Positions 8,628-16,352 of a DNA stretch of 64,000 nucleotides are shown piece after piece. The notes below the pieces were generated by a model that saw only the letters and a program-made list of their open reading frames with translations, searched no databases and was not told where the DNA came from. Source of the DNA: Paenarthrobacter aurescens (lineage in GTDB: Bacteria > Actinomycetota > Actinomycetes > Actinomycetales > Micrococcaceae); contig NZ_JAOEFX010000007.1 in the NCBI RefSeq assembly GCF_025421775.1, positions 124,001-188,000 of the forward strand, read 5' to 3'. Each line of letters starts with the position of its first letter. Within the stretch, counting starts at the first letter, position 1. Made by a program: the position numbers and the translations under genes.

Positions 8628-8734
8628 TCAGGACGAGGATGTCTGGAAGTGGGCCGAGCTGTCGCGCGCCGAAATACGCTTTCATAGCCACTGGGTCCAT
8701 GTCCGCGCCCACGCCCCCCACGATCAGTGAACGA

Positions 8735-8760
8735 TGTTCCACTTCCTTTGAAGTGGGACA
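8735..8760. terminator. Hairpin downstream of the TPR gene
   Basis: TGTTCCACTTC / GAAGTGGGACA pair around a CTTT loop (one G-T wobble). The hairpin lies between the convergent TPR and Abi-like genes. The ~100 nt between the TPR stop and this hairpin contain a short open stretch (EDVWKWAELSRAEI) that I could not assign. Confidence 0.5.
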
Positions 8761-8829
8761 CATCCAAAGACGCCATTGTCCTTTTTGGAGCTAGGTGATT
8801 CTCCATGCCCGCGTGCCCCACCCAAGCCC

Positions 8830-9561
8830 CTAAGCTGAAGGACGCGCCTTAATCACCGCGGGAACGCGATTGAGGCCGGTCAACCAGTCATGCACGGGCG
8901 AGCTGATCGAATTGACGAGGTTGAATACATCGCGAGTCCGTTCCGCTGCATCTACTTCTAGCAGTGTCTCCATGTGCGATACACGATTACGCAGCCCATG
9001 AAGCCGGTACACGCGCCAGAAGGTCGTTTCCCCGTCTGGGTCAACAACATTCGGAAAGGCATTCACCAGCGCTTCTTTCCACATCCGTTGACGATTTCGG
9101 TTCTCTCTATTGTCAGCAGCATTGTTGAGGTGGTTGGGCAGCAGATCCTTCCAAAGTCCAAACGTTACCTGCGCCAAGACGTCGTCGTGCGTTACATCCA
9201 TGCCATGACGCCAGTGAGCCGCATCCCGCTTCTTCTTGGCCGAATTGGCCTGCTTTAGTGCTTCCATCCTCTTCCCTTGGCTAAGGCTGCGAAGCGGGGC
9301 AGCCGGGTCTTCCAGGAGCCAGCTCTGGTCAACCTTTAGCTCGGTAGAATTCCATTTCTGGAGCTCGGCGTCCATGGCATTCCGGAGGACCACTTCCGTA
9401 ACGCTAAGCAGTTCTTGAAAAGCTGAGGTCAGCTGGAGAGTCCAGCCATATAGCGAAAGGGCGAGCTTCTCATCACCTGCCGAGGCCTTCAAATACGGCT
9501 CTAGGCGTGAGCGGTGAAAAGAATCAATAATTGCGCCACGAGTCTGCCGTCTGTCTGCCAT
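8830..9561 (-). CDS. Abi-like (AbiD/F type) HEPN-domain protein, candidate phage defence factor
   Basis: A 243-residue all-helical protein. The N-terminal region (RLEPYLKASAGDEKLALSLY, then LLSVTEVVLRNAMD) and the C-terminal RLHGLRNRVSHMETLL fit the Abi-like family. The RNRVSH segment is the RN-x3-H catalytic signature of HEPN ribonucleases and is intact. Abi proteins of this type act in abortive infection, and HEPN enzymes cleave RNA when triggered. The gene stands alone on the minus strand with no partner beside it, in a region carrying a recombinase and immunity-type genes, which fits a defence cargo role. Confidence 0.72.
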   Translation of the reverse strand: MADRRQTRGAIIDSFHRSRLEPYLKASAGDEKLALSLYGWTLQLTSAFQELLSVTEVVLRNAMDAELQKWNSTELKVDQSWLLEDPAAPLRSLSQGKRMEALKQANSAKKKRDAAHWRHGMDVTHDDVLAQVTFGLWKDLLPNHLNNAADNRENRNRQRMWKEALVNAFPNVVDPDGETTFWRVYRLHGLRNRVSHMETLLEVDAAERTRDVFNLVNSISSPVHDWLTGLNRVPAVIKARPSA

Positions 9562-9706
9562 GGACTGTATCTTGCCAGATCGGGTTCCACACCCATGAAA
9601 CAGACATCACACCAACTACGTGTACTACACGGTTGTCATGGGACCCTACGCATGTGTAGTGTTATGGGCATAGAAGATGAGGACAGGGTCTCTCATCAAC
9701 GAGATT
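9562..9706. other. Intergenic region upstream of the Abi-like gene
   Basis: No coding frame with family resemblance was seen. The stretch holds the promoter side of the Abi-like gene and several ACAC/GTGT-rich short repeats, but no clear operator or tRNA. Confidence 0.4.
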
Positions 9707-9746
9707 AAAAAGGTCTGCAGGACGAAAAGCGCCTGCAGGCTTTTTT
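9707..9746. terminator. Bidirectional rho-independent terminator
   Basis: Stem CTGCAGG (9715-9721) / CCTGCAG (9732-9738), with five As before it and a T6 run after it, so U-tracts form on both strands. It sits ~270 nt downstream of the minus-strand serine recombinase. Confidence 0.75.
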
Positions 9747-9936
9747 GTGCTCCGTCATCCCCGTGTGCTCGGGAACCGGGGGGGGAACTCACTGGGCGAA
9801 GGAAGCAGCTTGCTGTCCTCGCAGTCTCATCGAAGCGTTCCAATTCCTTGGAACCGAGGCGCTCCCCCGTGGGTGGTCGCCATCCGGTGGCTACTGGCTG
9901 CGCTATCCGCAGACCGACCTCCGCGTAATATTTCCG

Positions 9937-9996
9937 TCCCAGATGTTGTCCCAAATCATCTGCTGTGGAAAGCAGTCACAAAGACAACTTCCGGGA
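9937..9996. repeat. Inverted repeat downstream of the serine recombinase
   Basis: TCCCAGATGTTGTC (9937-9950) and GACAACTTCCGGGA (9983-9996) match at 12 of 14 positions in inverted orientation. TTGTCCCAA (9946-9954) recurs inverted as TTGGGACAA at 10659-10667 on the other side of the recombinase. These could be recombinase subsites or ends of a small mobile cassette; no target duplication was identified. Confidence 0.4.
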
Positions 9997-10012
9997 CAGT
10001 TACCTCTGTGGC

Positions 10013-10591
10013 TCAGGAGTCCATGCCTAGGTATCGGTAGACGGTGGCGCGGCTGGCTCCGATGATCTTTCCGATGTCCGTCGGCTTGAGACCGCGAGCT
10101 TTCAGTTCATGTGCTCTCTTGACCTTCTCGTGGTCTGTCGTGATTTCCCGGCGGCCTGCTTTGCGTCCGTTAGCAGCTGCAGCTGCCATGCCGGCCTTGG
10201 TGCGCTCGGAAAGCTGGTCTCGTTCAAGTTGGGCGAAAGCGGAAATGATAGTGACCATCGCCTGGGCCATCGCTCCCCCGACCTCGCTGGCCGGGTCAGT
10301 GGCGATGCCATCCCTTAGGGAACGGAACTTGATGCCTCGCGCCTTGAAGTCATCCAAGAGCTCGAGCAGGTGGCGGGTGTTTCGTCCCAACCGGTCCAGC
10401 TTCCACACCACGACCTCATCCCCTGCGCCGAGACGGTCCAGCATCCGGTCCAACTCCGGACGATTGACCCGTGTCCCGCTGATCCCCTGGTCTTTATAGA
10501 TTCGCTCGCACCCGGCTGCTTCTAGTTCGCGGATCTGCAAATCGGTATTTTGGTCAGCCAGACTGACGCGGGCGTATCCAAGGCGTGCCAT
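10013..10591 (-). CDS. Serine recombinase (resolvase/invertase family)
   Basis: A 192-residue resolvase of normal length. The catalytic domain begins ARLGYARVSLADQNTDLQ, with the nucleophilic serine in YARVS. It continues with VVWKLDRLGRNTRHLLELLD and an E-helix ending LERDQLSERTKAGMAAA. The C-terminal helix-turn-helix reads LKPTDIGKIIGASRATVYRY. I start at ATG 10591; an upstream start at 10612 adds seven residues that family members lack. All catalytic residues seem intact. Such enzymes resolve or invert DNA at short sites. No transposase accompanies it, so it may be a stand-alone resolvase left from a transposon or plasmid. Confidence 0.9.
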   Translation of the reverse strand: MARLGYARVSLADQNTDLQIRELEAAGCERIYKDQGISGTRVNRPELDRMLDRLGAGDEVVVWKLDRLGRNTRHLLELLDDFKARGIKFRSLRDGIATDPASEVGGAMAQAMVTIISAFAQLERDQLSERTKAGMAAAAANGRKAGRREITTDHEKVKRAHELKARGLKPTDIGKIIGASRATVYRYLGMDS

Positions 10592-10603
10592 CACTTCTCC
10601 GGG

Positions 10604-10734
10604 TCTTATCAAAGGGCAAATATGCGTGATGTTGAGAATACCTTAGTGAGACACATTGTTGGGACAAGCGCCTTGCCGGAAATCCGCGAGGCTGAATCCT
10701 CAACTCGGCCCAGCCCTGCGGTTCTTATCAAAGG
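10604..10734. repeat. 12-bp direct repeats upstream of the serine recombinase
   Basis: TCTTATCAAAGG occurs at 10604-10615 and again at 10723-10734, 119 bp apart, directly upstream of the recombinase start. Resolvase genes often lie beside their res site, so these may be binding subsites; the spacing alone does not prove it. Confidence 0.35.
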
Positions 10735-11200
10735 ATCCATTGATGAGATCGCTTCAGGGGGGCGTTCTATGTTGCAACACTCCCCTTCCTAACATGCATC
10801 TCATTCCACGCCTCATACGTATATGCCTCGGTCGATAAATAGCAGCTACCCGCTAGGAGCGCTTTACTGGCCCGGAGAGGGACCGCTTACGGGCAGCTTC
10901 AGGGGCTGATTGATTGTTCCCTTGGATGAACACTTGCCCGTCAATAAGTTCGCTTTTCCTGTTCCACTTCGCGATCCCTATTGCTGCGATCAGGTCTGGC
11001 CCACAAGACTGCCACGAGCTTTCTTCTGTCCATGAATGCGCTGGCGGAGGAGAGGGATATGAAATGGTCGCAGACGAGCGGTAGGCCACAGTGAATTCTG
11101 GCCATCAGAAGCAAGCAAGCTGATCTGGGAACCGGTGACCATCCAGGCAGGAACCAGCGAACCGCGGGGAGGAGGACTTGTGACCGGCGAATTATCCCGC
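10735..11200. other. Gene-poor spacer before the secreted protein gene
   Basis: No convincing gene. A 78-codon minus-strand frame (11089-10853, GTG start, ending KRSLSGPVKRS) has no ribosome site and no recognised family, so it is not called. Confidence 0.4.
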
Positions 11201-11231
11201 TTGACAGGACAATTACTCAGCTCTGTGTGTA
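11201..11231 (+). promoter_or_regulatory. Possible promoter of the secreted protein gene
   Basis: A consensus -35 TTGACA (11201-11206) is followed 19 nt later by TGTGTA (11226-11231), 46 nt before the start codon. The -10 is weak and the spacer long, so only the -35 is convincing. Confidence 0.35.
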
Positions 11232-11276
11232 GGGTACGCCTTGTGTCTGGAACCAGACATTTACATAGGGGGATAA

Positions 11277-12452
11277 TTGAAACGAACAAATAGGGTAGCC
11301 CAGTCTCTGGTTGCCGGGTTTATCGCGCTCGGTCTGTGCTTAGCACAGCCTTTCGGAGCCAATGCATCTACTCCTTCGTTGGACGACGCCAACAAAGTTC
11401 TAGCCCAAACGTCTACCGGGCTCCAAGTGAGCTCTAACTTAATGAAGCCTTCAATGATTACGACACTTGAAGCGAAGGCACTTCCGTCAACAGAATCCGA
11501 TGGCATGACCCCCTCGGTGAGCACTGTGAAGCTCTCCACTACGGGTCAGGCCCAGCTGCTGGTTTCCTCAGGTAATGAGCAAAAGCGACCAGACCGCAAG
11601 ATCACTGCTTCATTTGCCCACGGAGAACCAACGATCTCTGGTGACACTGCCGTGTATCAAACGGACGACAAGAACAAGAAACTATACGTTCGTTCCACTC
11701 CAAGCGGCGCCGACATTTTCGTCGCTTTGGGAAGTGCTAAATCCGGCCAGAGCGTCTCCTTCGACTACGACCTTCCACAAGGAACGACGGTTTCGGACGG
11801 GCTTCCCGGATTCAAGAACTTCTACACACCTGAAGGCGATTACCTGGGATCCATGAAACTAGGGACTGCCAAAGACTCTGCCGGAAACGAATCTCCTACA
11901 ACATTGGACATCAAGGCCGGCAAGGTTACTCAAAAGGTATCCCCAAGTGGCACAGCCATATATCCCCTGGTGATGGCGGCTCCCTCATGGGTGTACAACT
12001 TCGAGTTTCCGCTCGGCACAGGCAGTACTGTTGCACCGTTCAATCTACTGAGGACTTGCTTCAATTGCTACTTCCCGATCAACGGAGCGACCAAGACTTA
12101 CCCCTACGTCGGTCAAGTACTGAACCTGAAGATCCTCATAGCAGGGGGCATTGCAGTACCCGCTCCCGTCAAGATCGGCTACTCAGGAAGCACCTACTTC
12201 CAGTTCACAGCCCTAGCAGGTCACTTCGACGGAGAAGGATCTATCATCAACTTTGGGTCGGTTCCCACTCCAGGCAATGGCAGGGCCTTGAATGTTAATG
12301 CTGCCATCGTCATAGACCGCGGTGCCCTTAACGCAGGAAACCAGCTAGCCGCTCATGGACAGTGGTCCACCTTCGCCAGCAACATGTGTCTTGGCCTATG
12401 GAAGCAGAATGCAGCATCCTGTAACTGGCCAGCACTTTACCCGCCAGTCTAG
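11277..12452 (+). CDS. Secreted protein of unknown function
   Basis: A 391-residue protein with a classic Sec signal peptide (basic KRTNR, hydrophobic SLVAGFIALGLCLA, likely cleavage after GANA). TTG at 11277 follows a GGGGG ribosome site at good distance. The mature protein has few lysine clusters and much beta-prone sequence (KIGYSGSTYFQFTALAGHF). It carries a CFNC motif at ~260 and two more cysteines near the end, all consistent with an exported disulfide-bonded protein. I recognise no family. It converges on a membrane protein gene with zero spacing, and its terminator lies inside that gene's 3' end. The base composition is lower in GC than the flanking chromosome, suggesting transfer. 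Confidence 0.72.
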   Translation: MKRTNRVAQSLVAGFIALGLCLAQPFGANASTPSLDDANKVLAQTSTGLQVSSNLMKPSMITTLEAKALPSTESDGMTPSVSTVKLSTTGQAQLLVSSGNEQKRPDRKITASFAHGEPTISGDTAVYQTDDKNKKLYVRSTPSGADIFVALGSAKSGQSVSFDYDLPQGTTVSDGLPGFKNFYTPEGDYLGSMKLGTAKDSAGNESPTTLDIKAGKVTQKVSPSGTAIYPLVMAAPSWVYNFEFPLGTGSTVAPFNLLRTCFNCYFPINGATKTYPYVGQVLNLKILIAGGIAVPAPVKIGYSGSTYFQFTALAGHFDGEGSIINFGSVPTPGNGRALNVNAAIVIDRGALNAGNQLAAHGQWSTFASNMCLGLWKQNAASCNWPALYPPV

Positions 12453-12875
12453 CTAGTTCGGTGGTTGGGAGGCTTCTGCAGGCTTTCCAACCACCGTTTT
12501 CGTTGGTTGCCAAGCCAACCCAGCCACAACCGCTGCCACACCAGCGGGGAGCAGATGCGCCGACCATTGCCAGGCTGACATCGAGATGGAACTTAAGACC
12601 ACCAAAAGTATCAAAGTAGCAACGCCCGCGATGCAGGCGGCCAACACACTCTCCCAACGATCCCGGATCCGTAGCAAGCGAGCCACGCAGCGCGTAAGAA
12701 CAGCTGTGAGGCATCCGCCCACCGCACCAACCACTGCTCCGCCAAGACCACCGATAACAGCAATGCCTACGCTTCCGGAATCACCTAAAAAAAGAACGAC
12801 GACTGCGTAAAGGCACCCGAAAACGGATCCGAAGAGCAATCCCCGAGTGGCTGATCTATTCAACATGACCCCCAT
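12453..12875 (-). CDS. Four-helix membrane protein, unassigned
   Basis: A 140-residue integral membrane protein with helices at about 13-30, 37-60, 80-100 and 106-124, and glycine-rich packing (VIGGLGGAVVGAVGGCLTAV). ATG at 12875 or 12866 (MLNRSATRGLL). It directly abuts the convergent secreted protein gene. No function can be assigned. Confidence 0.6.
   Translation of the reverse strand: MGVMLNRSATRGLLFGSVFGCLYAVVVLFLGDSGSVGIAVIGGLGGAVVGAVGGCLTAVLTRCVARLLRIRDRWESVLAACIAGVATLILLVVLSSISMSAWQWSAHLLPAGVAAVVAGLAWQPTKTVVGKPAEASQPPN
12459..12500 (+). terminator. Rho-independent terminator of the secreted protein gene
   Basis: Perfect 10-bp stem CGGTGGTTGG / CCAACCACCG followed by TTTT, starting 7 nt after the stop at 12452. 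It lies inside the last codons of the opposing membrane protein gene. Confidence 0.8.
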
Positions 12876-13112
12876 GACTTGGAATTTGGCAAGACGACAG
12901 CACGAGCTTTAGCGCTCCACGTTATACCGGGCACAACGGCTCCGGAGCAAACACACCGTCGACCAGATCGCACAGCTGACGCCGCAAGTGCCAGTCTATG
13001 AGCTTGGTAGCAATCCGCCAGAATGCTCGCTTTGTCAACGCCGCCTGAATGAGGAATCGCGTCTAAAATTCATCCGGATATCATGCCTCGAGAACTCCCC
13101 TGGGCTGGGAGG
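12876..13112. other. Spacer with a possible gene remnant
   Basis: On the minus strand (~13050-12930) an open stretch reads LTKRAFWRIATKLIDWHLRR and ends FAPEPLCPV-stop. It looks like the C-terminus of a real protein, but I could not place it in a family and no start is attached. Nothing else was seen. Confidence 0.35.
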
Positions 13113-13139
13113 TCAAGACACTTTGCAGCGAGGCACCTC

Positions 13140-13648
13140 ACTGAGACACCGGCGTCTGTGAAATTCGGGAACCCTTCTCCAACGGTGTGCCGAAGTCGCA
13201 GAAGACCAGTTGCAGGGCACCGGGGACCGGGTCCGGGTCCCCGGTGGAGGGGTCGGTGTAGATGCGGTCTTTGTCTTCTTCATACACACTGGCCAACCGG
13301 TCGACGTGGCGCTGATCTTGGCAGGTCCGCGCTGGAACAGTGCGGGATCCACGAGCCTCATATCCAGGGCGGCTTTACGGCCGTCCGAGGAGACTGTGAG
13401 CATGTTGTCTTCCTCGGAGGCCACGAGGCGTTGCTGGATGGCATCGACGCGGTTGCCGATGTCCTGAATGTAGGAACGCAGCTCAGGGCTGGGTTCGACC
13501 GCGACCATGTTCCGTTGCCGGAGCCCGTCTCTGTCCCGTGGGGCGAGCTTGGAAATGGGCAGTTTCAGGTCTTCGGCGGTGTTGACATCGGCGAAGGTGT
13601 GGAACATCTTCAGCAACTCGGGGACGTTTGGGAACATTGCGAACCGGC
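13140..13648 (-). pseudogene. Fragment of a large SNF2-type helicase/methylase gene
   Basis: The minus strand from ~13648 reads FAMFPNVPELLKMFHTFADV, then EDLKLPISKLAPRDRDG, EEDNMLTVSSDGRKAALDMR and LVDPALFQRG. This order is typical of the 1,500-2,000-residue SNF2 helicase/N6-methylase proteins of actinobacterial plasmids, phages and integrative elements. Near 13310 the frame changes: the expected continuation (RLASVYEEDKDRIYTDPSTG, then PGALQLVFCDFGTPLEKGSR) lies in another minus frame. Both ends are missing. It is a dead piece of a mobile element at the right edge of the accessory region. Confidence 0.72.
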
Positions 13649-13655
13649 AACGGCC

Positions 13656-13769
13656 ACCGCCGGCAACGGAAAGTTCCATCTCGTCGACGACCTGGCCTTC
13701 TCGCCGGCCTTCAAGACTACGTTCGGCTATCCGCCGTCGGAATACCGCTACTCGTACCGGCCGGCGTAA
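13656..13769 (+). pseudogene. 3' remnant of a probable AraC-family regulator
   Basis: A plus-strand frame ending at 13769 reads DLAFSPAFKTTFGYPPSEYR followed by YSYRPA. This resembles the last helix-turn-helix of AraC regulators (FSRAFKRxFGxSPSEYR). Nothing upstream in this frame extends the family match, and it abuts the helicase fragment, so only ~30 codons remain. It is probably the last piece of the chromosomal gene that once bordered the eCIS cluster. Confidence 0.5.
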
Positions 13770-13820
13770 TGCCTGAGGCGGGTCCACCATCAATCGAATG
13801 GAATTACCCCTGAAACCCCA

Positions 13821-14558
13821 GTGACTACGCGCAACTGCGGGAGTACCCTAGTCCCAGTTGCATTAGTGGTCACCTTTCGAGTTCTGGGTTCTGCCGTGGG
13901 CTATGTGCGTTCGTCGTTGACCGACCTTCTGGGTGTACTTTCCGACGCCATCTCTCCCCAACGCGTGCGGTTCGACGACGGCTCCCCCGTTGCCGGAGTT
14001 CCCCCACCGGACGCTCCCGTCACCGTGCATGCCGTCACGTTGAACCGTGTGGGAAGGTCCCGCCGGGACGGGCCCGTCCTGGACCTGGAACTCAGGGTGG
14101 CAGTTGAATGCCATGGTCCCGAACAGCTCGACACCATGGAAAAGTTGCTGCTGGCAGTGGAACACCACAGCCAGTACTCGGTGGTGTCCACCGGTGAATT
14201 CCGCCCCGAGGAATACTCCGGCGCCATCCGCCAAGGTATGGGGTTCCTTGTCCGTATCCCTGTAGCCCTCCGCTTCGAAGAACCCTCCGGACCTCCCGTC
14301 CTGGAGCCGCTCATCGCCACGACAGGCGTCGCCCGCCGAATCCACGGACGTCTGGTGGACGCCCACAATAAAGGCATCCCCGACGCCTACATCCATGCCC
14401 ATTCCTCCGCCACGGCCGTGGTCAGCGATGCCACCGGCCACTTTGAGGTCCTGGCCTCGACGGACGAACTCCAGCACTTTGCCGTGGCCGTCAGCGGCAC
14501 CGAACGGGAAGTCTCGGCCAGCACCAGCAGCCTGCCGATCATCATCCGGTGGACGTGA
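13821..14558 (+). CDS. eCIS tube-terminator-like protein (Pvc16/DUF4255 type) with regulatory-like beta domain
   Basis: First gene of the contractile injection system. Residues ~25-155 fit the Pvc16-like terminator fold (VRSSLTDLLGVLSDA, VTVHAVTLNRVGRSRR, PVLDLELRVAVECHGPEQLD). Residues ~170-245 form a carboxypeptidase-regulatory-like beta domain (IHGRLVDAHNKGIPDAYIHA, VVSDATGHFEVLA). In this family the protein caps the sheath-tube end and stops elongation. The start is uncertain: GTG 13821 has no good ribosome site, and GTG 13896 or 13902 would fit the domain better. The 5' end lies only 50 nt from gene debris, so it may have been altered by rearrangement. Confidence 0.68.
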   Translation: MTTRNCGSTLVPVALVVTFRVLGSAVGYVRSSLTDLLGVLSDAISPQRVRFDDGSPVAGVPPPDAPVTVHAVTLNRVGRSRRDGPVLDLELRVAVECHGPEQLDTMEKLLLAVEHHSQYSVVSTGEFRPEEYSGAIRQGMGFLVRIPVALRFEEPSGPPVLEPLIATTGVARRIHGRLVDAHNKGIPDAYIHAHSSATAVVSDATGHFEVLASTDELQHFAVAVSGTEREVSASTSSLPIIIRWT

Positions 14559-14587
14559 ACCGTCCATAAAGTAAGAGGGAGCGCACC

Positions 14588-15871
14588 ATGGCGAACTATC
14601 AGGCGCCAGGCGTTTATGTACAGGAAGTTCCCAGTGGCGCACGCGCGATTGGGCAGGTCAACACCAGCATCGCCGGGTTCGTGGGCCTCGCTCCCAACCG
14701 GGACGCCTTGGTCGACGAACTCCGGGTCCTGGATAACTGGACCCAGTTCGTGGACCAATACGTCGGCAACGCGACAGCGGGAACACCGCTTTCGAACGCT
14801 GTGTACGGCTTCTTCTCCAACGGAGGAAGCCGTTGCTATTTGGTGAACATTGGCGAGGACGGCAGCCTCACAGGAACCGCCGCGAAGCCTACCGGACTGA
14901 CGCTCTTCGAAGCGGTGGACGACATCTCCATGGTGGCCGCCCCTGGCTTCGCCACCGCCGAAGCCTACGCCGCCCTCCAGGCACACGTTGAGCATCCGCT
15001 ACGCCAGGACCGCATGGCCATCCTGGACACGGTGGAAAAAGTGGACGACGTCGGCGCGCTCACCCGGGCGGCGACATCGGGCGTTCCAGAAGGTGCCCGG
15101 GCTGCGGACTCGGCTGAAGACACGACGGCGGACGCGGACTCTGCTGCCGGCGCTTCAGAAGCCGGGGACTCAACGGAGGAGGCCGGTGAGCAGCAGGACC
15201 TCGGCGCTCCGCAATCCCCCGGCGGCTACACGGCCCTGTATTACCCGTGGATCGTGATGATCGATCCCGTGTCCGGCAAAAAGGTGACACAACCGCCGTC
15301 GGGCCATATTGCCGGGGTGTGGGCGCGCGTTGACGCGACCCGCGGCGTCCACAAGGCGCCTGCCAACGAGCCCATCCAGGGCGCCATCGATCTGGTGCGG
15401 CGGGTGAGCCGCGGCGAGCAGGAGGTCCTGAACCCGGCAGGCGTGAACTGCATCCGCTACTTCCCCGGTGAGGGTATCCGGATCTGGGGCGCACGCACCA
15501 AGGCACCTGAGGCCAGCGAATACAGGTATGTGAACGTGCGGAGGCTGACCAACATGATCAAGGAATCCGTGGCGGACGGGACGCGCTGGGTGGTGTTCGA
15601 GCCCAACGACCACACCTTGTGGAAGTCGATCCGCCGCGACATCGGCGCATTCCTCACCAATGTGTGGCGGGATGGAGCCTTGCTCGGGACTACTCCTCAA
15701 CAGGCGTTCTTTGTGAAATGCGACGAGGAAACCAACCCGCCCGAGGTCCGCGACGCCGGGCAAGTGGTCACGTTGATCGGGATCGCACCCGTGAAACCGG
15801 CCGAGTTCGTGATCTTCAAGCTCATGCAGTCGGCGGACAACACCAGCGAGACAGAGAGCGCAGGAGCCTGA
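14588..15871 (+). CDS. Contractile sheath protein of the eCIS
   Basis: A 427-residue sheath protein. The start MANYQAPGVYVQEVPSGARA and INTSIAGFVG-type segment (QVNTSIAGFVGLAP) are hallmarks of phage and PVC sheath subunits. The C-terminal domain keeps YRYVNVRRLTNMIKESVADG, then RWVVFEPND and LWKSIRRDIGAFLTNVWRDG. It polymerises around the tube and drives the shot by contraction. Residues ~165-212 are an Ala/Asp/Glu/Ser-rich insertion without predicted order. A clear ribosome site (AGAGGGAG) precedes the ATG. Sheath and tube genes are separated by 1 nt. Confidence 0.93.
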   Translation: MANYQAPGVYVQEVPSGARAIGQVNTSIAGFVGLAPNRDALVDELRVLDNWTQFVDQYVGNATAGTPLSNAVYGFFSNGGSRCYLVNIGEDGSLTGTAAKPTGLTLFEAVDDISMVAAPGFATAEAYAALQAHVEHPLRQDRMAILDTVEKVDDVGALTRAATSGVPEGARAADSAEDTTADADSAAGASEAGDSTEEAGEQQDLGAPQSPGGYTALYYPWIVMIDPVSGKKVTQPPSGHIAGVWARVDATRGVHKAPANEPIQGAIDLVRRVSRGEQEVLNPAGVNCIRYFPGEGIRIWGARTKAPEASEYRYVNVRRLTNMIKESVADGTRWVVFEPNDHTLWKSIRRDIGAFLTNVWRDGALLGTTPQQAFFVKCDEETNPPEVRDAGQVVTLIGIAPVKPAEFVIFKLMQSADNTSETESAGA

Positions 15872-15872
15872 C

Positions 15873-16352
15873 ATGACAACCCCAACACCTGCCGCCCAGC
15901 CAGGCAACGTGGTGGACCCGTACCGGGCCTACAACTTCAAGCTCGTCATCCAAGGCGTCGTCCGAGGGCATTTCACCAAAGTGGAAGGCCTCGGACTGAA
16001 GATCGACCGCATCCTCTACCGCTCCGGTGGCGAGAACAGCACCGTCCGAGTCATCCCCGGCCAGGTGGAGTACACGCCAGTGACCCTCAAGTACGGGCTC
16101 ACCGATTCCACCGAAATGCTCCAATGGCTCTTCAAGGCAGTGGACGGAAAAGTGGAGCGCCGCAACGTGTCCATCGCGATGCTCAACGACGCCGGATCCG
16201 TGGAAGTACGGCGCTGGAACCTCCTGGGCGCCTGGCCGTGTGACTGGTTCGGCGCGCCCCTTGACGCCCTGGGCAAGGACCTCGCCATCGAATCCCTCAG
16301 CATCGCGTACGACCGCCTGGAGCTCGACGATGCCCGCGCTCCCGTCGCCTGA
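15873..16352 (+). CDS. eCIS inner tube protein (gp19/Hcp-like)
   Basis: A 159-residue phage tail tube protein. It shows the family's PYRAYNFKLVIQGVVRGHFT start, the KVEGLGLKIDRILYRSGGEN loop, and the C-terminal WNLLGAWPCDWFGAPLDALG followed by ESLSIAYDRLEL. These proteins form the hexameric rings of the rigid tube driven through the target envelope. The ATG follows the sheath stop by 1 nt behind GGAG, so the two are translated together. The next gene starts within its last 23 nt. Confidence 0.93.
   Translation: MTTPTPAAQPGNVVDPYRAYNFKLVIQGVVRGHFTKVEGLGLKIDRILYRSGGENSTVRVIPGQVEYTPVTLKYGLTDSTEMLQWLFKAVDGKVERRNVSIAMLNDAGSVEVRRWNLLGAWPCDWFGAPLDALGKDLAIESLSIAYDRLELDDARAPVA

Noticed and set aside
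9751..9780. A sequence (TCATCCCCGTGTGCTCGGGA) resembling one type I-E CRISPR repeat
   Set aside because: Only one copy, no spacers and no cas genes nearby; the hairpin is imperfect.
10853..11089. A 78-codon minus-strand frame in the spacer before the secreted protein gene
   Set aside because: No ribosome site, no family, no conserved neighbours; too weak to call.
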